The position numbers were made by a program, and so were the translations under genes. A stretch of 64,000 bases of DNA from Limnephilus marmoratus (lineage: Eukaryota > Arthropoda > Insecta > Trichoptera > Limnephilidae). The stretch spans positions 8,665,452 through 8,729,451 of the forward strand of contig OU862933.1 of NCBI GenBank assembly GCA_917880885.1. Direction: 5' to 3'. The notes below the pieces were generated by a model. The model was not told the DNA's origin. It ran no database searches and worked only from the letters and a program-made list of their open reading frames with translations. Below, piece after piece: positions 11,300-20,754 of the stretch. Position 1 is the stretch's first letter; each line of letters starts with the position of its first letter.

Positions 11300-11820
11300 A
11301 GAAAAAACAATTTGAATAATGAGTAATTGTTTCGTGGAACAACTATGTAATTATGCTTATTTTAAATCGCTCATAAAAAATAATTAAAACGTAGATACGT
11401 CACATAACCTGAAATTCAAGAATGTGATCATAATTACGAGCGTGGCACAGAGGCACTATTCTAATTTCCATAAAAAATAATCTTTATATAATTTCTTCCC
11501 TTAATAGCAGTTAACCTGAGCTTAATGGTCAATGTCTCAACAGAATATTCATCCAAATACCAATAATTTACGATATTTTAATGGGGTTTATGCAAAAATT
11601 TGACCAATTGCTCGGTATTGCTTCAAAATATATACCATTTATCCACCGAGTCAATGATTACAAGCAGTGCGCAGTGTTTGATATCTTTCCCGCATATAAA
11701 ACAGCTCAATAACCAGATCTCTGTTAAGACTAAATAATAATTATGTGTGTTCGATGTACGTAATCGAATGGGTTGCCTCGAGCCCTACTGAAACCAATCA
11801 GGGCTGGATCCGCGACATTT
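11300..11820. other. No gene seen
   Basis: AT-rich, no motif I can support. Confidence 0.3.
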
Positions 11821-11824
11821 TGTG

Positions 11825-12087
11825 CCTGGCGCAGGTATATTACCTTCATCAAAAAGTTTTAGGACTTTATTCATAAAATTGAAAATACTAGTTTATTCAT
11901 CAAAATCGATGTTGTTCCCTTCAAAGTACTCCCCGTCAACTGCAACCCACTTACGCCAACGCTTGATCCAATCTTCGAAACACCGCCCATACTCAATTTT
12001 CAATATGTCCATTAAAGGGAGGCGTCTACTAATATCTACAGGAATTCCAAAAACTGAACAAATCGGACTAATATCTTTGAGAACCAA
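11825..12087 (-). pseudogene. mariner-like transposase C-terminal fragment
   Basis: The minus strand (12087-11893) encodes CFEDWIKRWRKWVAVDGEYFEGNNIDFDE and a stop. This is the standard C terminus of Tc1/mariner-superfamily mariner transposases (W..R...C....G.YFEGD...FD). The catalytic D,D34D region is absent. Sequence to the left (11825-11890) is probably the element's 3' UTR; I cannot fix the inverted repeat. Confidence 0.75.
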
Positions 12088-12175
12088 AGTGAGGACGAAT
12101 ATCTACAGCTCAAACTGCTGACTAATATCTATGAGAACCAAAGTGTGGACGAATATCTACAGCACTGGCAGAGGT
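12070..12175 (+). repeat. Two-copy ~62-bp direct repeat
   Basis: The phrase GAGAACCAAAGTG.GGACGAATATCTACA occurs near 12078 and again near 12140, separated by a CTGACTAATATCT linker. It adjoins the mariner fragment. Confidence 0.55.
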
Positions 12176-12427
12176 TGGATTTGCAATAACGTAATATTGC
12201 GTATGCAGTTTAAAAACTTAATTTATGTATGTATATATGTGAAGATCCCTAATATTGGACTATTGGACACATTTAGCCGATTATTAAGGATTTGGGTTTT
12301 TGTTTTAACAGCTTTCTTTATTTCGAGTGCTTCTAAATTATTTAGTCTTTTACCATGACCATTTCTATGTTAGTTAGGTTAGGTTGGGTAGTGGTGCCGT
12401 GTATTTCGAAATAAATAAATATCTTTG
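12176..12427. other. No gene seen
   Basis: AT-rich. A short TTAGGTTAGGTTGGG motif near 12370 resembles interspersed TTAGG-type sequence. Confidence 0.3.
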
Positions 12428-12680
12428 TATTATGACCTCCATGTTTCAAAGATCCAATCATGTTTGATAACGTCTAAAAGGGATCGAAATGAAAATCTAG
12501 TCTCCTTCAACGGAAGCAATCTTCCGAACAGGACCTCCATCGATATGCTTGGTGTAACTCTAAGTGACCAGCTCAGGTACGGGGGCTCCATCGAAACCAG
12601 AGTTAAGTTAGCCTCTCAGAAACTGGGCGTACTGTACAGGGCCCGCAGATACTTTAATAGTACACAACTGCTAACCCTGT
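12428..12680 (+). pseudogene. LINE K reverse transcriptase internal fragment
   Basis: The frame encodes VSKIQSCLITSKRDRNE, LVSFNGSNLP and IDMLGVTLSDQL, then VKLASQKLGVLYRARRYFNSTQLLTLYK. This is the palm/thumb segment of a non-LTR RT. The second half is nearly identical to 50360-50440, which defines LINE K. It breaks off at about 12680, just before a G-rich repeat. Confidence 0.75.
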
Positions 12681-12689
12681 ACAAGTGGT

Positions 12690-12925
12690 TCAGGTAACCC
12701 TGTTTGAAGGGGGGAAGGGGGGAGGGGGTGGAGGGGGAGGAGGGAGGGGGGGAGGGGAGGGGGAGGGGGGAAAGGGGGGGGGGAGGGAAGGTGGAGGTGA
12801 CGGAGTGGGAACGCGAGAGGGGAAGAGGAGGCGGAAGGGGAACGGGACGAATGGGAAAGGACACTCAGGGTGAAACAATTTCTTTATTAAATGGAATAGC
12901 AACGCACGCCGAGACCAGTTAGTTT
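12690..12925 (-). repeat. Repeat C fragment with G/A-rich tract
   Basis: An extreme G/A-rich stretch (12705-12860) is followed by GAAACAATTTCTTTATTAAAT...GCAACGCACGCC..ACCAGTTAGT. The same order occurs at 45780-46100. The long glycine- or proline-rich frames here are a low-complexity artefact. Confidence 0.65.
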
Positions 12926-13185
12926 TATATAAAAATATTCACTCCTGGTAAAATATTCACTTACCATATAAGAAAAAAATTAATATCTTTATTTATAAAC
13001 TGTGTAGATTGCTGGGGCGCGCCGATTATAGACAAACTGAAGACTGTTACCGCAGTACCTCAAAGGTCTTCTGGGGCCCGAAGATATTTATATCCACAAC
13101 CCCTTAGAAATTAAAAAAATACGTTAAAAAAAATAATAATTGATTTTATATTCGACAGCAGGTGTTCAATTAGTATGCAGGTAAT

Positions 13186-13465
13186 TAATTGTACGGCGTC
13201 AGGCGGGCGGTGTAACAATATATAAATTTATTAATTTATATGATCCCTTAAATCAGTTCACAGGTAATCAGCAACTGCAATGTTGCATAATGCCAGCACT
13301 AAACTGCAGTATAATTAACGACGGAAATCAGGAAGTCTAACAATAATTAATTTTATATGGTCCCCCGAAGCACCTTACAGATAGTCACTAGAAAGGTTTG
13401 ATTTATTTATGGTCACAACTTCTTACAATATTTCATAATGCCAGCACTAAACTACAATATTAAGA
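13186..13465. repeat. Repeat F, two tandem copies
   Basis: Two ~140-bp units (about 13186-13330 and 13331-13465) share TTAATTTATATG.TCCC, TTACAG and ATAATGCCAGCACTAAACT. A third copy is at 17108-17256. Confidence 0.6.
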
Positions 13466-13469
13466 GGGC

Positions 13470-13740
13470 ATTTGGGGCGCACACTACCATAGGTCACCCC
13501 AAATGGCTCGCTACGTTTGGTGACTTAGCAGAGGTGCCCATGTTGATGGGGTGAGGATTTTCTAGATCTTGGCGGCCAATGCGTTTGTCCACCTAATGCG
13601 TGGCGCTCCGGATCGGGAGAGATTGGTCGAGAGAGACCTTACCTAGACCTATCTAGCCGAACCCTCTCAACCCATCGCCTTGCACCGCAGTGGGAGGGAT
13701 GGATTCATTCGTCCATCACTCCTAGACACCCATTGACCAA
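13470..13740 (+). repeat. Repeat B, tail-truncated copy
   Basis: Plus strand: ACCATAGGTCACCCCAAATGG, GCTACGTTTGGTGACTTAG, then ACCCATCGCCTTGCACCGCAG and CCATCACTCCTAGACACCCA. It lacks the LINE-like tail. Confidence 0.7.
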
Positions 13741-13764
13741 TTGACAATTTTCAATTGGTTGGAA

Positions 13765-13920
13765 TGGGTACCGCCGCCCCGGGAACCTTAATTGGATAAC
13801 CAACACCTCTGCCATAGGTCACCCCAAGTGGTTCGCTACTTTTGGTGATTTAGCAGGGGCGCCCGGGTTCATGGGGTGAGGTTTGTCTAGGTCTTGGAGG
13901 CGGATGACTAGAACACACTC
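13765..13920 (+). repeat. Repeat B, head-only copy in tandem
   Basis: Starts GGGTACCGCCGCCCCGGGAA and carries AGTGGTTCGCTAC and GGGTTCATGGGGTGAGG, then stops. It is directly downstream of the copy at 13470-13740 in the same orientation. Confidence 0.7.
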
Positions 13921-14326
13921 AACCCCCTTTTCCACAAAAAATTATAAATGGATTTCGAAAGATTGTTCTTTTATCTAGCATAGTTATGTAATAAATTTTT
14001 AGAATTTTTTTTAATTTTTAGTATAATAAGGCTATTCCATAGGTCGTTGGTAGATTTGTTAAATTTTCAAAAAAGTTTTTTATTATACCACACCCATTTC
14101 AAATAATGTAATCATGCAGTAAAATAAATCAATACATTATCTAGCAAAGTTATGTATTAGAATTTTAATTTTAGTTTCAATAAAATCATTAAAAAATATG
14201 TACTTACATGTGTTTTTTGACGAAAATTAGTCCATTTGTGTATTTATTTGCGCACTTACCAATAATATATTTCAGATTTTTTAAACATTCTTATTAAATT
14301 TAGACATTATTGAAAAATGATAAATA
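13921..14326. other. No gene seen
   Basis: AT-rich flank of the solo LTR; nothing recognisable. Confidence 0.35.
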
Positions 14327-14330
14327 CTTA

Positions 14331-15293
14331 TGTAGCGGCTACTTAACCCGCTCTGTAAAATTTACCGCAGCGCCACTGACCTCCACAGAATTAGCTGGAA
14401 GCACATACCTACAGCGATACATCTACCTACATACATACAGCGTAGTAATAATGGCCGCCTTAATGATAATCCGCCACCTACGCGAAAGAGCTAGAACGCA
14501 CGGCTGTACCGTTCAAGTGCCCGCAGAAAGTTCGGGTGATATCCCGCCTTTACGTGAATTCACCCGACGTTACCTACCGTCATCGAAATTACTTGCCACG
14601 GGTATATAAGCCGCGCTCGCTGGCTCGGAGCTAGTCAGTCAGTACCTCAGTATTCATTCATCGATAAAGGAACACAGAACGAGCAGTGTCGCGACTAAGT
14701 ACCTGCCCGCGCGGGGCACGGGCCTCGCGCTGTCAACAGTGAACATCAATTTATCCAGCGTGACACAGGAACATTTCAGCACCTTCGAGGAACCTCTCCG
14801 ACTACCATCTCGACATGAGACGTCAACCAGCACCCTGCAACGAGCAGCTACCACAACCACCACCGGCAACGCGCCATCATCCAACATCCTGCAACGAGCA
14901 GCAACAACAACTGGCAACGCGCCAGCATCCTCATCCTGCAACGAGCAGCAACCTCATCGCCTCTCAAGGTTCCTTCCTGCGTCACGTGTGTGCTCCGACC
15001 CACTGGACACACAGCCGCCATATCCCGTCAACACGACGTCGATCGACCGCCTGGACCAAGGTCTCGTCTACACCGCAATGGTGTAGGGTAACACGCCGGC
15101 TTCCTGAAGACCTGTGATCTTCACCGCCGTAATGTCCTGACCTTCATCTTCACTCACCACGCAGCAGCATCACTCCACTCCGCTCCCGCTCCGCATCGAC
15201 CTCCGCTACGTAGCCACAATAAAGACTGACTCACACATCGACTGCACGCCTTTCATTTATCTCCCGTCTCTACCGATACGGACCGCTCCCTCA
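14331..15293 (+). mobile_element. Solo LTR (963 bp) with 4-bp TSD
   Basis: Begins TGTAGCGGCTAC and ends CTCCCTCA (TG...CA). It is flanked by a perfect 4-bp direct repeat CTTA (14327-14330 and 15294-15297), the size usual for Ty3/Gypsy elements. Its GC content is well above its surroundings. It holds a TATA box GGTATATAAG (14601-14610), an arthropod initiator TCAGTC 32 bases on (14635), and an AATAAA signal (15218-15223). No primer site or internal coding region adjoins, so it is a solo LTR. Long open frames inside it are unlikely to be genes. It shares its first nine bases and the TCAGTATTC segment with 20021-20566. Confidence 0.85.
14601..14640 (+). promoter_or_regulatory. LTR core promoter (TATA and initiator)
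   Basis: GGTATATAAG at 14601-14610 and TCAGTC at 14635-14640 have the 30-32 base spacing of an arthropod TATA/Inr promoter. Confidence 0.6.
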
Positions 15294-15297
15294 CTTA

Positions 15298-15771
15298 TAA
15301 TCAAAAAATAACTACAAAAAGTACACTATTTTAATAGTTTTATCATCACGCCTTTCAGCATTTTTGGATGAAGGTATAAATTAAAGCTAATTTGGATTGA
15401 AATAAATTCGATATTGAGTTATAATTTTAAAAAGCTGGTACGGAGAAAAATCAATCTTTCTCATTGTAACTGCGCTGCACGATCGGAAGAACAACTTTCG
15501 ACGAAATGTGGATTTTCGTCCGCTGGCTGGTTAAACGCTCTTAAGAGGAACGGTTGCGCCGCCTTTTTCATACTTAAAACTTATTATTTTCATTTTTTTA
15601 AATTAAATTTGTATTGAGTCCAAATTCTTTACGAATCTGAAATTTTTTTTTTTTACCAAAAGGTATCGCAAATATCAAGGACGAATACGTGCTATATTTT
15701 TTTTATATCACAAAATATATCTAAATAACCCAATTTTTCATGATTTCAGCATTTTTAGCGAGTGTGTTATA
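15298..15771. other. No gene; contains a piece of repeat G
   Basis: Mostly AT-rich. Around 15535-15600 CTTAAGAGGAACGGTTGCGCC is followed by CCTTTTTCATAC, matching the arms of repeat G at 28033-28168. Confidence 0.4.
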
Positions 15772-15827
15772 ATAAGGAACTCCAGTGAAAAATATTATGG
15801 CTTTAAAAAAATATGTTCATATAGACC
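15772..15827 (-). repeat. Repeat E terminal fragment
   Basis: AAGGAACTCCAGTGAAAAAT and TTATGGCTTTAAAAAAATA, reverse complement of the end of repeat E at 49560-49617 and 52420-52476. It is cut by the hAT-like terminus at 15828. Confidence 0.65.
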
Positions 15828-15984
15828 AGTGGTTCCCAACCTTTTACTGACCCGGGACCACTTGTAGTTTATTTTTTCGACAGGGACCACCCCCCCCCCC
15901 CCCCCCCAGGACGGACCAATATTTTATGAAGTCGAAATTTGTGTTTGGCAACTTTAATGGGGGGGGGGGGGGGTGATGACACCA
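15828..15984 (+). mobile_element. hAT-like terminus with poly-C/poly-G runs
   Basis: CAGTGGTTCCCAACCTTTT is a classic hAT terminal inverted repeat. Runs of C near 15889-15907 and G near 15960-15975 follow. No matching second terminus is seen, so the element is truncated. Confidence 0.6.
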
Positions 15985-16085
15985 CGTTATTTATTTATTT
16001 ACGGACAAATAGTCCAATTAACAATATAACAATAACACGAAAAAGATCACAATGAAAGGAGATTACATATAGATGAAGAGCATTG
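15985..16085 (-). mobile_element. LINE 3' terminus, minus strand
   Basis: On the minus strand GGACTATTTGTCC is followed by GTAAATAAATAAATAA, a hairpin plus AAAT tail like LINE J 3' ends. Confidence 0.5.
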
Positions 16086-16182
16086 ACAAATGTTATCCGC
16101 CCTATAACCACCGCTTATGGTCAGTGGCGTAGGCTAGCATGGGTCGCACCCGGGACGGATTGCATCACGGGAAGAGCGTAGT

Positions 16183-16408
16183 GGGATAGGGTTGGACGGG
16201 TTCTAGCAGAATATTTACCACAACGGAGGGGGCGGAATGGGATAGAGTGGGACGGGTTCTAGCAGAATATTTACCACAACGGAGGGGGCGGAATGGGATA
16301 GAGTGGGACGGGTTCTAGCAGAATATTTACCACAACGGAGGGGGCGGAATGGGATAGAGTGGGATGGGTTCTAGCAGAATATTTACCACAACGGAGTGGG
16401 TAGAACAA
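16183..16408. repeat. Minisatellite, four 56-bp units
   Basis: GGGATAG...GGACGGGTTCTAG starts at 16183, 16239, 16295 and 16351: an exact 56-bp period, four units with few differences and a decayed fifth. Confidence 0.9.
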
Positions 16409-16689
16409 AGTAGGATCGGGTGGGGCGAAACAGAATACCATAATGGCCACTGACCACAAGGTACAATAATGATGAACTAAATATTGGCCCGATTTTTTAT
16501 TTAGACTTAGAGCTAAACCATTCATCCAATTTCGATAAAACTTTAAGGATTAATATTTTAATAGATTTGATGTGTGCATGCGTCATGAAAATGCGTTGCT
16601 AAACCGTTCATCCGATTGTGAAGAAACTTTGGTGAGTTGTTGTGAGTACGCCCGCGAAGGTTTCACAACAAGGAAGGAACAAAAATAAA
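16409..16689. repeat. Repeat C-like diverged sequence
   Basis: Two similar phrases (AACCATTCATCCAATTTCG near 16514, AACCGTTCATCCGATTGTG near 16603) each precede AAACTTT. They resemble the 'ACCGTTC..CCGATT' module found in repeat C-type sequences. Weak call. Confidence 0.35.
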
Positions 16690-16795
16690 TTTTCAGTTTG
16701 AATAAGACTTTGGCCTCAAATCCAAATTTAAGTTTTGTACGAAAAAGTCCGCGCAGCCGTTCTTCTCGTACGAACTATTTACTAATTAGTTAGTA
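16690..16795 (+). repeat. Repeat G arm
   Basis: TTGGCCTCAAATCCAAATTT, TTTGTACGAAAAAGTCCGCG and CCGTTCTTCTCG match the right arm of the palindromic repeat G at 28033-28168. Confidence 0.55.
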
Positions 16796-17107
16796 ATTCG
16801 ACTTTTAAAAGCTGGAAATTTTCAATCAGTTGCCACACTGCAACGCATGCGCATTGGAGTGCGCAATTCCAAGCATCAACCATCATTCTGTTTCGTATGT
16901 CGTTTCGCTTGTAATAGCATGCATATCTTAACTCCGTGCTTCATACCTTTTCTGATAACTTCGTGTTTGTGATTTTATGTGCTTAATAAAATTTTATCTG
17001 TTTTGAACACTAAATCTCATATAAACCATATATAAACCATATATATATAAACCATCCTAACATAGTTTCCGCATCCTTTAGCCATCAGCTGAACACGTTA
17101 ACTTCTT

Positions 17108-17256
17108 ATCTAGTTACTCTTAATAACGGCGGCAAACAGGAGGCGTTGCAGTAATTAATTTTATTACTATGTTATATGGTCCCTTGCACCTTACAAGTAG
17201 TCACTTTCTTCACACAATATTTCAAAAATGCCAACACTAAACTACAATGTCAATAA
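17108..17256. repeat. Repeat F copy
   Basis: TTAATTTTATTACTATGTTA, GCACCTTACAAGTAGTCACT and AATGCCAACACTAAACTACA, as at 13186-13465. Confidence 0.55.
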
Positions 17257-17329
17257 TTGTGCTTGATAACACAGGTAACACAACAGACATTAACAGTGCA
17301 TAATAGAAGATGTAAAAAAACGGTGACCC

Positions 17330-17469
17330 GACATTTGATCCGGCGACATTTGGTCCGGCGACATTTGGTCCGGCGACATTTGATCCGGCCGACATTTGAT
17401 CCGGCCGACACTTGATCCGGCGGACATTTGATCCGGCGGACATTTGATCCGGCGACAATTGATCCGGCC
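17330..17469. repeat. Outer tandem array of left foldback arm (9 units)
   Basis: About nine units of GACATTTGATCCGGC with one- or two-base variants; unit length 15 or 16. Long frames read through it in several phases because the unit lacks stops, not because it codes. Confidence 0.9.
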
Positions 17470-17714
17470 TGATCCTTTAGAAGATTTTTTCTTCAAGTAA
17501 GTATGTAAAGAGGATATACGGCCGTACAACCAAAGTCTACTTATATCTGAAGGCATCTTGAGTGAAAATCCGCTGTAAAAATATTTTTACACAATAATTT
17601 CGACTCTCCGAAGAACCACGCGGCAATACAAAATACGACATATAGGTGCAGTCAGTTTAACAAAAAAACTGTAAAAGATTCCTACTTGCGTATAACTTTT
17701 TTATATGACAATTA

Positions 17715-17870
17715 CACTAGAGTCCCAAGTGCTCTCAATCATCTCGGGCCAGTGAGTGCCAATGGCATCCCCAATTTTGGTATGGTGTGATACTGAGGGT
17801 AGTGGGGAGGGGAAGGAGATGTGGAAAACGTACCTGGCTATTCAGATCTAGTCACGTCATTTCAAGTAAT
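17715..17870 (+). repeat. Repeat A copy (outer, left arm)
   Basis: Carries GTGCTCTCAATCATCTCGG, GGCATCCCCAATTTTGGTAT, GGTAGTGGGGAGGGGAAGG and CTATTCAGATCTAGTCACG, the core phrases of the ~270-bp repeat A. Confidence 0.75.
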
Positions 17871-17974
17871 CCGATTAAACCTACATACACTGTGCACCAG
17901 CGAACAAATTACAAAAATCGTATGATTTTAATTTTTTAATAATTTTATTTTTATTTTTTAGAACTTTTATCAAA

Positions 17975-18135
17975 ACACAAGAGTACCAACTGCTCGCAAC
18001 CGTCTGGAGCCAGTGAGACTATGGCATTCCTAATTTTTATATGTTGTGAGGCTGAAGATAGTGGGTAGGAGAAGAATATGTGAAAAATTTTCCTGTCTAT
18101 TCAGATCTAGTCACCAAACACGCCTAAAGCCATTT
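17975..18135 (+). repeat. Repeat A copy (inner, left arm)
   Basis: ACTGCTCGCAACCGTCTGG, TGTTGTGAGGCTGAAGATAG and CAGATCTAGTCACCAAACAC; it is cut at 18135 by the MITE at 18136. Confidence 0.75.
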
Positions 18136-18286
18136 ACGTACCCATACTACGTGACCAACTTTTTGCAATTTTTACCCCCCCCCCCCCCGGTGACTTAAAA
18201 TCCTGAGCCCACCGCCGCTCTAATGTACAAGCGTGGTATTTTGAAGACCCCCCCCCCCCTGAACAAGTCACGTAGTATGGGTACGT
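18136..18286. mobile_element. 151-bp MITE with 20-bp perfect inverted repeat
   Basis: ACGTACCCATACTACGTGAC at 18136-18155 and its exact reverse complement at 18267-18286. Inside are two poly-C runs. It interrupts repeat A in the loop of the foldback element. Confidence 0.8.
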
Positions 18287-18341
18287 TCCTTAAGTAAAGC
18301 TTATTTTTCCCAAGCCGACTGCATTTTTTAAATTTTACAAT

Positions 18342-18795
18342 AGCTCCATGCATGGGGCCCTGAGGAAAAAAAAATCACTCAGGGTCTATGTCATCTTTGG
18401 GGACGCTGTGTGGAGGGTCTTTTTAATAAAAGGAAGGAGATGAAGTTCTGAGAAAGAAAAAAAGTATTAGGGGTGGGTAGGTATCTTAGGCTCAATGTGT
18501 CCAGGAGTGAGAGACGTATGAATCCACCTCCCCGTGCAAGGTGATGGGTCGAGAGAGTTCGGCTGAAGAGATCTAGATTATGTCTGCCTCAAGCAGCCTC
18601 TCACGATCCGGACCGCCACGCAGTAGATGAGGAAAAGCATTTGCCATAAAAACCTAGACAAACCTCACTCCAAGAACCCAAGCACCCCTGTTAATTCACC
18701 AAACGTAGCGAACCACTTGGGATGACCTATGGCAGGAATGTTGGTTAACCAATAAATGGTTCCCGGGGCGACGGTAAACATATCCGCCTCCTAAA
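18342..18795 (-). repeat. Repeat B, near full-length copy
   Basis: Best full-length reference copy (about 450 bp). Minus strand: head with CCCGGGAACCATTTATTGG and AGTGGTTCGCTACGTTTGG, middle with AGGCTGCTTGAGGCAGACA, then AGACCCTCCACACAGC and the LINE K-like tail ending near 18345. Confidence 0.8.
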
Positions 18796-18879
18796 TCTTA
18801 AGTAGATGTTGCACATATAAGAATGTCGTATTTTGCTATTCGTCAGTATTCATTCAGAATTGAAACTTTATTTGAAATG

Positions 18880-19040
18880 GCTGTAGGCGTGTTTGGTGAC
18901 TAGATCTGAATAGCCAGGAAAATTTTTCACGAATCCTTCTCCTCCCCACTAATTTCAGCCTCACAACTTAAATTAGGAATGCCATAATCTCACTGGCTCC
19001 AGACGGTTGGAAGCAGTTGGGACTCTTGTGTTTTGATAAA
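18880..19040 (-). repeat. Repeat A copy (inner, right arm)
   Basis: Reverse-complement partner of 17975-18135: GTGTTTGGTGACTAGATCTG, then ACTGGCTCCAGACGGTTGG. Confidence 0.75.
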
Positions 19041-19149
19041 AGTTCTAAAAAATAAAAATAAAAATACAAAAAAATTTATATCATATGATTTTTGTAATTT
19101 GTTCGCTGGTGTACAGTGTATGTAGGTTTAATCGGATTACTTGAAATGA

Positions 19150-19290
19150 CGTGACTAGATCTGAATAGCCAGGTACGTTTTCCACATCTCCTTTCCCTCC
19201 CCACTACCCTCAGTAACACACCATACCTAAATTTTGGATGCCATTGGCACTCACTTGCTCGAGATGGTTGAGAGCAGACTCTAGTGTAAT
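19150..19290 (-). repeat. Repeat A copy (outer, right arm)
   Basis: Reverse-complement partner of 17715-17870: CTAGATCTGAATAGCCAGG, CCTCCCCACTACCCTCAG, TTTTGGATGCCATTGGCAC. Confidence 0.75.
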
Positions 19291-19543
19291 TTTCAGATAA
19301 AAAAGTTATACGCAAGTAGGAATCTTTTACGGTTTTATTGTTAAACTGACTGCACCTATAAGTATGTCGTATTTTGTATTGCCGCATGCTTCTTCGGAGA
19401 GTCGAAATTATTGTTAGTAAAAATATTTTTACAGCGGATTTTCACTCAAGATGCCTTCAGATATAAATACATCGACTTTGGTTGTACGGCCGTATATCCT
19501 CTTTACATACTTACTTGAAGAAAAAATCTTCTAAAGAATCAAG

Positions 19544-19696
19544 CCGGATCAATTGTCGCCGGATCAAATGTCCGTCGGATCAACTGTCCGCCGGATCAAG
19601 TGTCGGCCGGATTAAATGTCGGCCGGATTAAATGTCGCCGGACCAAATGTCGCCGGACCAAATGTCGCCGGACCAAATGCCGCCGGATCAACTGTC
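19544..19696. repeat. Outer tandem array of right foldback arm (~10 units)
   Basis: About ten units of CCGGATCAAATGTCG with variants, the inverse of the array at 17330-17469. The order of unit variants partly mirrors the left array. Confidence 0.9.
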
Positions 19697-19794
19697 ATGG
19701 AACCAAAAAAAAACACATATTCTTTTTACCAAGTCTTCTGATATCCAGCACACTTGTTGCTGGCGCTGTTAAAATCGCAAGTGCTCCACACCAT

Positions 19795-20016
19795 CGTCGG
19801 CGATCTCTGTTCTGAGCCTCAAAATACCTGAAAAAACCTTGTGTCGACACCCTGTGCAGAAACGGACTATTTAATGGATTCCCCTATCCTAACAAACCGA
19901 TGGCAGTCTTTGGAGTACATGCGTTAGGTGAGAATTCGGTTGTTTTTTTTAAGTTATTTCAATGGAAAATGCTCCGGGAAACTTTTCGGGAAAACTTTGA
20001 GGAACAAGAAAATTTA
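19795..20016 (+). pseudogene. LINE K fragment, split by a solo LTR
   Basis: Frame remnants CAETDYLMDSPILTNRWQSLEYMR (19850-19925) correspond to CAETGDLFDRFSHLNRRIAIFRA of the copy at 50340-50912. YFNGKCSGKLF near 19955 corresponds to YYKRRCFEELA. The LINE is interrupted by the LTR at 20021 and resumes near 20755. Confidence 0.6.
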
Positions 20017-20020
20017 TATG

Positions 20021-20566
20021 TGTAGCGGCCACGCATTATTGCTACGTCACGTTTTGGATTACACCCGAAACGTATCGATATTTCCAGAGGCGGCGCCTGT
20101 GTTCAAATATATGCAAACGAAGTTACTAGAGCACTCGCCAGCCGTCGAGCATGGACGATACATGACTGAGCGTAGGTAGATACCTACTACGCCGAGACAG
20201 AGGCGTGGACCTACCTACCTCGCGCACATTCCAGAAAAGGTACGAACCATCGTACGCTTGAAATGCACAAGTTCTAGCGCCTTCGGGTAACTAGCCGAAG
20301 TGACGATTTACCACTAATACTCCACTCGTCGGACCATATAAAAGGCGCCTAGTAACAGCGAAAATTCAGTATTCGTTCAACTACCACGCAGTCGCCTCGT
20401 CTATCCGCAATCAACCTTGACCCAGTGTGTACTATTAATATCGTAAAATTGTACGCTGACAGTGTTTGTGTGCTCACGAATTATTGTGGGAACTTATTAA
20501 AGGCTTATTTTACACGCAAACTCGTTTTTCTTCATTTAACCATCAGCCGACACCTGAGTACCCACA
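20021..20566 (+). mobile_element. Solo LTR (546 bp) with 4-bp TSD
   Basis: Begins TGTAGCGGCCACG and ends GTACCCACA, with a perfect 4-bp direct repeat TATG (20017-20020 and 20567-20570). It has a TATA box ATATAAAAGG (20336-20345) and an initiator TCAGT at 20366. It shares its first nine bases and the TCAGTATTC.TTCA initiator segment with the solo LTR at 14331-15293; these look like related Gypsy families. No internal region adjoins. It is inserted in LINE K sequence. Confidence 0.85.
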
Positions 20567-20631
20567 TATGTAAAAAAATACAAGTGTGCATGCAGTTCAG
20601 TTCACACGCGTTAAAACCTTCAGAAAACTAA

Positions 20632-20745
20632 AGTTGACAAGAGCGAGGAGGCTACGCAGCACCGCACAAAGAAGAGATCGATTATTCTATCTCATTCTCT
20701 TGCAGGCTAAATCCTATAGATGTTTTATCTCTTTTAAAGAAGTTT
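20632..20745 (+). repeat. Repeat D copy
   Basis: GAGGAGGCTACGCAGCACCG, then GATTATTCTATCTCATTCTC and CAGGCTAAATCCTATAGATG. Two minus-strand copies lie inside the hAT element at 25925-26160. Confidence 0.65.
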
Positions 20746-20754
20746 TCACTTAAA

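Larger units (their letters stand above)
17330..19696. mobile_element. Foldback element with ~810-bp inverted arms
   Basis: Left arm 17330-18135 and right arm 18880-19696 are inverted copies of each other, roughly 90% or more identical where I compared them (AGAGGATATACGGCCGTACA, CAGCGGATTTTCACTCAAGA). The outermost ~140-150 bp of each arm are tandem 15-16 bp units. Long inverted arms built partly of short tandem repeats are the structure of Drosophila FB/Galileo-type foldback elements (comparison of architecture only). Each arm carries two repeat A copies. The 745-bp loop holds a MITE (18136-18286) and a repeat B copy (18342-18795). No transposase is visible. The edges pass into AT-rich DNA and I do not see an unambiguous TSD. 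Confidence 0.75.

Noticed and set aside
12616..12922. Long proline- and glycine-rich frames on both strands
   Set aside because: Low-complexity G/A-rich tract of repeat C; same artefact at 45790-46113.
14310..15117. Three overlapping ~100-codon frames in GC-rich DNA
   Set aside because: They lie in a solo LTR, in different phases, without any domain; GC-rich DNA has few stops.
17237..17556. Overlapping frames with repeating 'AGSNVRRIKCRPDQMS' residues
   Set aside because: They are the translation of the 15-16 bp tandem array at the foldback terminus; the unit happens to lack stops in several phases.
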